DNA of 5,548 nt from ECT2AJA-044 sp965658225 (GTDB taxonomy: Bacteria; Bacteroidota; Bacteroidia; Flavobacteriales; ECT2AJA-044): contig CBFHRK010000102.1 in the NCBI GenBank assembly GCA_965658225.1, positions 1 to 5,548 on the forward strand, given 5' to 3'. The position numbers and the translations under genes were made by a program. Positions 1 through 5,548 of this stretch are shown here, in pieces. The notes under the pieces are model-generated. The model saw only the letters and a program-made list of their open reading frames with translations, ran no database searches and was not told where the DNA came from. Within the stretch, counting starts at the first letter, position 1, and each line of letters begins with the position of its first letter.

Positions 1-1653
1 ATAATTCACTACTTCCGTATCGGGAAGCTCTGCCTGCGCTTTACACAATTCGTATACCTCTTGAATTACGCCCTCGCGGCCCGACTCTTTAAGCAGTTCA
101 ATGGCGGCTCTAAAGGCTACGAAATCGGCCAACTTCGCCATATCAATACCGTAGCAATCGGGGTACCGAATTTGGGGAGCCGAACTAACAACCACAATTT
201 CACGTGGATTCAATCGATCCAATATGCGCAAAATGCTTTGCTTCAATGTGGTTCCTCGAACAATGGAATCATCTAAAATGACCAAACTATCGTTCGGGCG
301 CACAGTTCCGTAGGTAACGTCATAAACGTGTGCTACCAAATCGTCCCGAGCATCGTCTTCGGTAATAAACGTTCTTAACTTTGCATCTTTAATGGCGATT
401 TTCTCGACGCGCGGCCGACGATCGATTAATGCATCAATTTCCTCATCGCTCATCTCCGATCCCTTCGCTCGAAGGATTTTCTTTTTGTCTTCTTTGAGAT
501 AATCTTCCATTCCCTTAACCATTCCGTAAAAGGCGGTTTCCGCTGTATTTGGTATGAAACTGAATACGGCATTATCTAAATCGTAATTGATTGCTTCGAG
601 AACGGGCGGACAAATCTTTCTACCTAATTCAATGCGCTCGCGGTATATTTCAGCATCACTGCCTCGAGAGAAATAAATACGCTCAAAGGAACATGCTTTC
701 CGCTCCGTAGCCTCTTTGATGCGCTTCACGTCATAGGATCCGTCTTTTTTAACGATCAATGCGCAACCGGGCTCTAATTCTATTACCTCGTCGTAAGGCA
801 CGTTAAACGCTGTTTGTATTACAGGTCGCTCGCTAGCCGCGACAACAATTTCGTCGTCGGCATACCAATACGTCGGCCTAATTCCGGCCGGATCTCTGAG
901 CACAAAAGCATCGCCGTGACCTACGAGTCCGGCCATCGCATATCCACCATCCCATTTTTTGGAGGCTTTGGTAAGAATATCTTGCAAATCAATATGTTCG
1001 GCAATAAGCTTCGTCGCCTCTTGTTTCGTAATGCCTAACTCTTCTTTGAACTTATAATAAAGCTCGTCATTTTGTTCATCGAGGAAATGACCAATTTTTT
1101 CTAAAATAGTCACCGTATCCGCTTTCTTTTTTGGGTGCTGGCCGAGTGCTACAAGTTCGTCAAAAAGCTCATCGACATTGGTCATGTTGAAGTTACCGGC
1201 CAAAATTAGGTTTCGGGTCATCCAATTATTCTGACGCAAAAAAGGATGGCAACTTTCAATGCTATTTTTACCGTAAGTTCCATAGCGCAAGTGCGCTAGG
1301 TAAAGCTCCCCACTAAATGGAAGATTATCTTTCAACCATTTAGTGTCTTTCATTTTTTTCGGATGCTCTTCAATGGCGGTATTGATACGCTTATTGATCT
1401 TTTTGAAGATATCCTGAATGGGTTGTGATTTGATGGAGCGGTGGCGACTAATGTACCTTTTTCCGGGAGGTACATCGAGTTTGATGTTTGCCAATCCGGC
1501 GCCATCTTGACCTCGGTTGTGCTGCTTTTCCATGAGCAGGTACATACGGTTGAGACCGTAAAAGGCCGTTCCGTATTTCTCAACGTAGAAGTCAAGAGGT
1601 TTTCTCAGTCGAAGAAGTGCAATACCGCACTCGTGTTTAATCGGATCGCTCAT
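1..1653 (-). CDS. purF: Amidophosphoribosyltransferase (glutamine PRPP amidotransferase), long Bacteroidota form, 3' end cut by window edge
   Basis: Cytoplasmic enzyme that makes 5-phosphoribosylamine from PRPP and glutamine, the first committed step of de novo purine synthesis. The 551 codons present run open to position 1, so the C-terminus is missing; from family knowledge, Bacteroidota forms are about 630 residues. The N-terminus reads MSDPIKHECGIALLR. Cys9 is the expected Ntn-type glutaminase nucleophile, implying removal of an eight-residue leader as in other processed PurF proteins. Other glutaminase motifs are QHNRGQDGAG, the Arg123 loop (LAHLRYGTYG) and the Gly153-Asn154 motif (AGNFNMTN, in place of the common HNGNLTN). 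DPAGIRPTYW follows. The phosphoribosyltransferase half has CSFERIYFSRG (Cys321), FIPNTAETAFYG, and the PRPP loop VILDDSIVRGTT at residues 458-469. Cys321 and Cys500 (DCYGID) fall where iron-sulfur ligands lie in the Bacillus-type enzyme; cluster binding here is inference. The extra segment between GQDGAG and Arg123 is typical of this subfamily. The ATG at 1653 is chosen because it gives the family's standard N-terminus. A second PurF-like paralogue elsewhere in the genome cannot be excluded. Confidence 0.94.
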   Translation of the reverse strand, partial: MSDPIKHECGIALLRLRKPLDFYVEKYGTAFYGLNRMYLLMEKQHNRGQDGAGLANIKLDVPPGKRYISRHRSIKSQPIQDIFKKINKRINTAIEEHPKKMKDTKWLKDNLPFSGELYLAHLRYGTYGKNSIESCHPFLRQNNWMTRNLILAGNFNMTNVDELFDELVALGQHPKKKADTVTILEKIGHFLDEQNDELYYKFKEELGITKQEATKLIAEHIDLQDILTKASKKWDGGYAMAGLVGHGDAFVLRDPAGIRPTYWYADDEIVVAASERPVIQTAFNVPYDEVIELEPGCALIVKKDGSYDVKRIKEATERKACSFERIYFSRGSDAEIYRERIELGRKICPPVLEAINYDLDNAVFSFIPNTAETAFYGMVKGMEDYLKEDKKKILRAKGSEMSDEEIDALIDRRPRVEKIAIKDAKLRTFITEDDARDDLVAHVYDVTYGTVRPNDSLVILDDSIVRGTTLKQSILRILDRLNPREIVVVSSAPQIRYPDCYGIDMAKLADFVAFRAAIELLKESGREGVIQEVYELCKAQAELPDTEVVNY

Positions 1654-1679
1654 AGCCTTAAGTCCCGTAAAATGAAGGC

Positions 1680-1687
1680 CAAAGTTA
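1680..1687 (-). promoter_or_regulatory. Candidate -7 element of the purF promoter
   Basis: Read on the minus strand these bases are TAACTTTG, a perfect match to the Bacteroidota -7 consensus TAnnTTTG. The element lies 26 bases before the purF ATG, giving a short leader of roughly 20 bases. There is no clear TTG -33 element at the usual distance. The overlapping neighbour AATCTTTG at 1688-1695 is a weaker alternative. The assignment is by motif and position only. Confidence 0.35.
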
Positions 1688-1707
1688 CAAAGATTTAACC
1701 TACCCTT

Positions 1708-1725
1708 CCTTGAACTAGAACAAGG
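1708..1725. promoter_or_regulatory. Imperfect palindrome in the divergent control region, possible operator
   Basis: The sequence is CCTTG-AA-CTAG-AA-CAAGG: five-base arms, a CTAG centre and two mismatched positions on each side. Its position and length would suit a dimeric regulator acting on one or both divergent promoters, about 20 bases upstream of the candidate purF -7 element. No known operator is recognised. Short palindromes also arise by chance, so the regulatory reading is tentative. Confidence 0.25.
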
Positions 1726-1762
1726 TTTAGATTGTCTTAACCGCGAGTAATCTGTACCTTAG

Positions 1763-4700
1763 ATGTTTAACCCTTTTCCTTTGTTATTACTTCGCAAAAT
1801 TCTTGTCCTTCTCTTCCTTCTGCCTTCGGCAGGATGGGCACAATCGACCGTACCTGTAAATAGAGAACGACTCGCCTTTTTGGCCGATTCCTTTGAAACG
1901 GTGGCCAAAATTCAAAAGGCAGAAGCCATTGAATGGGCGCGAATCAATAATCGACCTGTACGAAGAGTGACTAAAGAGGGGCGAGAAATTGAAATCATGC
2001 GTATCGAGAACGGTCGACCTGTATACTTCATTACTTCGAATGACGACGCGGCTCTATCGACCAATACCAACGACTTGTGGAACGGGGGATCACTAGGGCT
2101 CAATCTCGAAGGTCAGAACATGTTTCTGGGAGAATGGGATGGCGGTGCCATTCGATTAACCCACCAGGAGTTTAATCCCGCTGGAGGCGGAGGAAGTCGA
2201 GTAACTCAAGGAGATTCACCAAGTTCTTCATCATGGCACGCAACACATGTAGCCGGAACTATGATGGCCGAAGGGCAAGTAGCTTCAGCCAAAGGAATGG
2301 CTCCGCAAGCCGATTTACATGCATACGACTGGAACAGCGATAATGCAGAAATGAGTACGGAAGCGGCGGGCGGACTTCTCATTTCGAACCATAGCTACGG
2401 CACTATTGTCGGCTGGAGGTTTGATACGGAATGGTATTGGTACGGTGATCTTGGAGTGTCGACCGTTGAAGATCATAATTTCGGACGATATAATTCAGAT
2501 GCACGCTCTTGGGACTTAATTGCAGAGGCCGCTCCGTATTATCTAATTTGTAAATCGGCCGGGAACGACCGAAATGACGATCACAACGGATCACACAAAG
2601 TATGGCAAGGAGGTAGCTGGGTAACTAGTTCTGCCGCTCGAGATCCAGATGGCGGTGCCGACGGATACGATTGTGTTGGACCCGCAGGAACCGCCAAAAA
2701 TATTTTAACGGTTGCTGCCGTGAACGATGTCACACCCGGATGGACACAACCCTCCGATGTTTCTATGTCGAGCTTCAGCGGTTGGGGACCCACGGATGAC
2801 GGTCGAATTAAACCCGATATTTCGGGAAATGGAATCGGATTGTATTCCTGTGATGACGATAATGATGCAGACTACACGAGTAGCAGCGGCACTTCGATGT
2901 CGAGCCCGAACGTTGCAGGCTCGCTCCTGCTATTGCAACAGCATTACAACAACGCGTACGGGTCTTATATGCGCTCTTCAACGCTCAAAGGTCTGGTCAT
3001 TCATACGGCAAATGAAGCCGGATCGAATCCCGGTCCCGATTACGCATTTGGTTGGGGATTACTGGATGCTGCAGCGGCGGCAGATGTAATCAGTACGCCG
3101 GGAAGTAATGTGATTTTTGAGCCTACTTTGAGCGATGGCAACACTTGGTCTTATACATTTACCGCCAATGGAACTCAGGATTTTTCGGCTACCTTAGGCT
3201 GGATCGATCCTGCAGCGGCAACAACGGGTAGTGTTCTTAATCCGACCGCGGCTCGCTTAATTAATGACTTAGACATTCGATTATCAGATGGTTCAACAAC
3301 CTATACCCCTTGGGTATTGGATCCGGCGAACCCGTCCAATGCAGCAACAAACGGAGATAATTTTCGCGACAATGTCGAAAAGCTTGAGCCCGGGATCTTG
3401 CCGGCAGGCAATTACACTTTAACCGTTTCTCACAAAGGCTCATTGACGAATGGGACGCAGCCCTTTTCCTTGATTATTTCGGGCGTTCCTTCCATTCCAA
3501 TCGCTGATTTTTCCGCATCAACAACGGCCATTTGCCCGAATGAAACAGTGACCCTCAACAATGCGAGTTCAGGTGGAGCCACAACATTTGCCTGGAGTAT
3601 ATCCCCAAATACCGGGTTTTCCTTCACCGGAGGCACTTCCGCAAGCAGCTCTTCTCCGCAGATTTTATTCACTAGTGCTGGTACTTATTCCATAACACTC
3701 GTCTCGTCCAACAACTTGGGTTCCGATACAGAAACAAAAACCAGTTACATAGAAGTAGGAGGCCTTTCACTACCGTTTAGCGAAGATTTTGAGACCACCG
3801 CAACGAGAAGTCGGTGGACCATAGAAAATCCGGATGGATCGACCACATGGACGTATTCAAGTGTTGGTGGAAATGGCGGATCAATGGCGGCTTCTGTTGA
3901 AAACTACAATTACAGCGCTTCTGACAACGCTGTTGTTCCCGATCACTTGATTTCGCCGTTATTGAATTTTTCGGGAATGACCAGTGCCGCGTTGGATTTT
4001 GAGTATTCGTACCGAAGACATAGTGGCGCGTATCAAGATAGTATGAGTATATGGATATCTGCGGATTGCGGTACGTCATGGGTTCGATTGGCTAGTTACA
4101 AGGAAGATGGAACGGGCAACTACGCCACTGGAAGCGATATCACTTCTCAATGGTCTCCTACCAGCGATGGACATTGGTGTGATGATTCAGGGACTCCCAA
4201 TTGTCCTTCAATTGACCTATCTACCTACGCGGGGATGGGAAGTATAAAAATTCGCTTTACCAATATGGCGGGCTGGGGGAATGATCTGTTTATTGACAAT
4301 ATTCAAATTACCGGTTCAACTGCTTCCCCATTGGTTGTATCTACTGATAAAAATGATGTATTGTGTAATGGTAACTCCGATGGCTCGGCCAGCGTTTCCG
4401 TTTCAGGCGGTACGCCTCCCTTCACTTTTTCTTGGTCGAATGGAACTGTGGAAGGCGGGGCGCCAACAACGCACAATATATCTGTCGGCGACTTCTTTTT
4501 TAATCCGAGCAACACAACGATTAGTGCCGGAGATACCATTCTTTGGACAAATACTTCTGGAACGCATAATGTGAATGGATCTCTGGCGACCTTCCCAAGT
4601 AATCCGGAAGGCTTTACGAACGGATCTGCCGCTTCCGGAGCCTGGACGTACAAGAAGTCCTTTTCTACCCCTGGCACCTATAACTATCATTGCGACCCGC

Positions 4701-5548
4701 ACTCTGGTTCTATGACAGGCTCCTTTGTGGTTTCACCCATGGTGCTTAACTCTTCCATTAACGGCCTATCGGCCGGATCGTACAGCTGCACCATCACCGA
4801 TGCGAATGGAGCATCTTCCGTTCAATCGTTTACCATATCAAGTCCGGCGGCCCTTTCCACAACGGAATCCTTGACACATGTGAGTGTCTTTGGCGCTTCG
4901 GATGGGCAAATTTCTGTAACCGCGGCGGGAGGCACCTCCCCTATTCAATTCGATTGGTCCAACGGCGCGTCATCCAACACAAATCCAAATATAATATCAA
5001 ACCTCTCTGCCGGTACTTATTCTGTAACCCTCACCGACGCTAACGGCTGTATCTATACAGATAACTATACCTTGACTGAACCTGCAACGACCCTCTCAGT
5101 TACTTTAACCGGTACAAATAATTTGTGTCAAGGAACGACCTCGGGATCCATAGCTACGAATCCAGCCGGTGGTACATTACCCTATTCCTACGCGTGGAGT
5201 ACCGGATCGAATTCATCGAGCATTACCGGCCTCTCGGCCGGATCCTATTTTTTAACGCTCACGGATGGAGTAGGAAGCTCTGTCACTGCCTCTACGACTT
5301 TAATTGACCCTACCGCACTACTAGCATCTGTTTCCACTATTGATGAATCCATTGCCGGTGCCGCCGATGGAACTGCCTCTGTTGCCGCTTCTGGCGGAAC
5401 TGCGCCTTATTCCTATTTATGGTCCAATGGAGGTCTTAGCTCGGGTATTTCTTCTCTTGCTCCAGGAACCTATTCAGTCACGGTGACCGATGCCAATGGG
5501 TGCTCTGTTTCATCTTCTGGAACCGTTGGAACCGGGGTCTCCGTATTG
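1763..5548 (+). CDS. Large secreted S8 (KP-43-like subtilisin) serine protease with PKD-like domain, SprB-type repeats and an inserted cupredoxin domain; 3' end cut by window edge
   Basis: An exported, probably cell-surface or extracellular, endopeptidase of at least 1262 residues; no stop codon is reached. Residues 1-26 are a signal peptide: hydrophobic core from about 13 to 20, then PSAGWA-Q, with cleavage likely after Ala26. Residues 27 to about 100 are a propeptide or leader region. The S8 domain (about 105-445) has Asp126 (EWDGG), His159 (HATHVAGT), oxyanion Asn268 (SAGND) and Ser378 (GTSMSSP), so it should be active. Residues 447-572 form a beta-barrel with LINDLDIRL (499-507), the hallmark of KP-43-type subtilases. 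A PKD-like domain (577-666) and an LPFSEDFE-type beta-sandwich (about 668-851) follow, then SprB-type repeats from 857. A blue-copper domain at about 903-991 interrupts the first repeat. The ATG at 1763 is the only one giving a signal peptide, although the n-region is oddly hydrophobic (PFPLLLL before Arg11-Lys12). Type IX secretion is inferred from the architecture; the sorting domain would lie downstream. The substrate is unknown. Confidence 0.92.
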   Translation, partial: MFNPFPLLLLRKILVLLFLLPSAGWAQSTVPVNRERLAFLADSFETVAKIQKAEAIEWARINNRPVRRVTKEGREIEIMRIENGRPVYFITSNDDAALSTNTNDLWNGGSLGLNLEGQNMFLGEWDGGAIRLTHQEFNPAGGGGSRVTQGDSPSSSSWHATHVAGTMMAEGQVASAKGMAPQADLHAYDWNSDNAEMSTEAAGGLLISNHSYGTIVGWRFDTEWYWYGDLGVSTVEDHNFGRYNSDARSWDLIAEAAPYYLICKSAGNDRNDDHNGSHKVWQGGSWVTSSAARDPDGGADGYDCVGPAGTAKNILTVAAVNDVTPGWTQPSDVSMSSFSGWGPTDDGRIKPDISGNGIGLYSCDDDNDADYTSSSGTSMSSPNVAGSLLLLQQHYNNAYGSYMRSSTLKGLVIHTANEAGSNPGPDYAFGWGLLDAAAAADVISTPGSNVIFEPTLSDGNTWSYTFTANGTQDFSATLGWIDPAAATTGSVLNPTAARLINDLDIRLSDGSTTYTPWVLDPANPSNAATNGDNFRDNVEKLEPGILPAGNYTLTVSHKGSLTNGTQPFSLIISGVPSIPIADFSASTTAICPNETVTLNNASSGGATTFAWSISPNTGFSFTGGTSASSSSPQILFTSAGTYSITLVSSNNLGSDTETKTSYIEVGGLSLPFSEDFETTATRSRWTIENPDGSTTWTYSSVGGNGGSMAASVENYNYSASDNAVVPDHLISPLLNFSGMTSAALDFEYSYRRHSGAYQDSMSIWISADCGTSWVRLASYKEDGTGNYATGSDITSQWSPTSDGHWCDDSGTPNCPSIDLSTYAGMGSIKIRFTNMAGWGNDLFIDNIQITGSTASPLVVSTDKNDVLCNGNSDGSASVSVSGGTPPFTFSWSNGTVEGGAPTTHNISVGDFFFNPSNTTISAGDTILWTNTSGTHNVNGSLATFPSNPEGFTNGSAASGAWTYKKSFSTPGTYNYHCDPHSGSMTGSFVVSPMVLNSSINGLSAGSYSCTITDANGASSVQSFTISSPAALSTTESLTHVSVFGASDGQISVTAAGGTSPIQFDWSNGASSNTNPNIISNLSAGTYSVTLTDANGCIYTDNYTLTEPATTLSVTLTGTNNLCQGTTSGSIATNPAGGTLPYSYAWSTGSNSSSITGLSAGSYFLTLTDGVGSSVTASTTLIDPTALLASVSTIDESIAGAADGTASVAASGGTAPYSYLWSNGGLSSGISSLAPGTYSVTVTDANGCSVSSSGTVGTGVSVL
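4331..4858 (+). repeat. SprB-type repeat 1, split by an inserted domain
   Basis: Residues 857-1032 of the protease protein. The left half (857-895, 4331-4447) holds LCNGNSDGSASVSVSGGTPP and FSWSNG with Trp891. The right half (995-1032, 4745-4858) resumes with SSINGLSAGSYSCTITDANG and ends TISSP. Joined, the halves give one unit of about 77 residues, matching the spacing of the later units. About 99 residues of unrelated sequence lie between them. The family is named from SprB, the gliding adhesin of Flavobacterium johnsoniae; adhesion here is only inferred. Confidence 0.85.
4469..4735 (+). other. Cupredoxin (plastocyanin/azurin-like blue-copper) domain inside SprB-type repeat 1
   Basis: Residues about 903-991 of the protease protein. 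The segment begins HNISVGDFFFNPSNTTISAG, continues DTILWTNTSGTHNV, and ends TPGTYNYHCDPHSGSMTGSF, which is the usual beta-strand order of a plastocyanin-like domain. A full type 1 copper ligand set is present: His935 (GTHNV), Cys977, His980 and Met984. The 42-residue gap from the first His to Cys fits plastocyanins and pseudoazurins. The ligand loop is C-x2-H-x3-M, intermediate between the C-x2-H-x2-M of amicyanin and the C-x2-H-x4-M of plastocyanin. The domain is in frame with its host with no stop or shift. Copper binding and electron transfer are inferred; a structural or lost-metal role is possible. Confidence 0.82.
4859..5098 (+). repeat. SprB-type repeat 2
   Basis: Residues 1033-1112, 80 residues. 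It carries ASDGQISVTAAGGTSP, FDWSNG with Trp1065, NLSAGTYSVTLTDANGC and the closing TLTEP. It is uninterrupted and therefore serves as a template for judging the insertion in repeat 1. Confidence 0.88.
5099..5326 (+). repeat. SprB-type repeat 3
   Basis: Residues 1113-1188, 76 residues. It carries NLCQGTTSGSI, AGGTLPYSYAWSTG with Trp1145, SITGLSAGSYFLTLTDG and closing LIDP. The common DANGC is replaced by DGVGS, so the usual second cysteine is missing. Part of its DNA closely matches repeat 1 (see findings). Confidence 0.87.
5327..5548 (+). repeat. SprB-type repeat 4, reaching the window edge
   Basis: Residues 1189-1262. It carries AADGTASVAASGGTAPYSY, LWSNG with Trp1220, and SLAPGTYSVTVTDANGC. 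After the cysteine it ends SVSSSGTVGTGVSVL rather than the usual T(I/L)xxP linker. This may mark the last repeat before a C-terminal sorting domain, but that lies outside the window. Confidence 0.84.

Larger units (their letters stand above)
1654..1762. promoter_or_regulatory. Divergent intergenic region between purF and the protease gene
   Basis: This 109-bp gap is the only non-coding DNA in the window and must hold the start signals of both genes. No strong Shine-Dalgarno sequence precedes either ATG, as is usual in Bacteroidota. A good -7 match is present for purF only. For the protease gene the nearest candidates (TAGATTG at 1728-1734 and TAATCTG at 1748-1754) are each one T short of TAnnTTTG, so its promoter is not assigned. 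No tRNA, small ORF or terminator is visible. Confidence 0.7.

Noticed and set aside
61..276. Plus-strand open frames at 61-276, 814-1038 and 1441-1698
   Set aside because: They run opposite purF, whose minus-strand translation is well conserved across these stretches; they are antisense shadows.
1688..1695. AATCTTTG as the purF -7 box
   Set aside because: It mismatches the first consensus base, while the adjacent TAACTTTG at 1680-1687 matches fully; neither has a good -33 partner.
1728..1754. Possible -7 promoter elements for the protease gene (TAGATTG, TAATCTG)
   Set aside because: Each lacks one T of TAnnTTTG, and neither has a convincing TTG at the right distance upstream.
2727..3089. 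A 120-codon plus-strand open frame within the protease catalytic region
   Set aside because: It is in a different frame from the S8 domain, whose catalytic motifs on either side are continuous in the main frame; its own translation resembles no family.
4303..4702. Two long overlapping minus-strand open frames (4303-4677 and 4403-4702) opposite the cupredoxin-encoding DNA
   Set aside because: They lie wholly within the strongly supported plus-strand protease frame, have low-complexity sequence with no recognisable domain, and are shadow frames.
4448..4744. The cupredoxin segment as a mobile element or frameshift artefact
   Set aside because: There are no inverted or direct terminal repeats, no stop codon, and the frame and base composition are like those of the surrounding gene.

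Overview
The window holds two divergently transcribed protein-coding genes, both cut by the window edges, with a 109-bp intergenic region between them. The organism is most likely a member of the Bacteroidota, probably a marine or freshwater Flavobacteriia-like bacterium. This rests on three things: the long-form amidophosphoribosyltransferase typical of that phylum, SprB-type repeats in a secreted protein, and a perfect match to the Bacteroidota -7 promoter element (TAnnTTTG) upstream of the left gene. No RNA gene, transposon, CRISPR array or phage sequence was seen.

Left part (1-1653, minus strand): the first 551 codons of purF, the enzyme of the first committed step of de novo purine synthesis. 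The glutaminase half and most of the phosphoribosyltransferase half are present. The C-terminal end lies beyond position 1.

Middle (1654-1762): the divergent control region, with a likely purF promoter element and an imperfect palindrome, CCTTG-N8-CAAGG.

Right part (1763-5548, plus strand): the first 1262 codons of a very large exported subtilisin-like (S8, KP-43-like) protease. The order of parts is signal peptide, short propeptide region, S8 catalytic domain with an intact Asp/His/Ser triad, a C-terminal beta-barrel of KP-43 type, a PKD-like domain, a beta-sandwich of the 'LPFSEDFE' type, and at least four SprB-type repeats. The first SprB-type repeat is split in the middle by a complete blue-copper (cupredoxin/plastocyanin-like) domain carrying a His, Cys, His and Met ligand set. 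The protein is probably secreted by the type IX system, but the C-terminal sorting domain that would prove this is outside the window.

The two genes have no evident functional link: one is cytoplasmic housekeeping, the other an extracellular enzyme or adhesin-like protein. The point of greatest interest is the redox-type copper domain nested within an adhesin-type repeat of a secreted protease.
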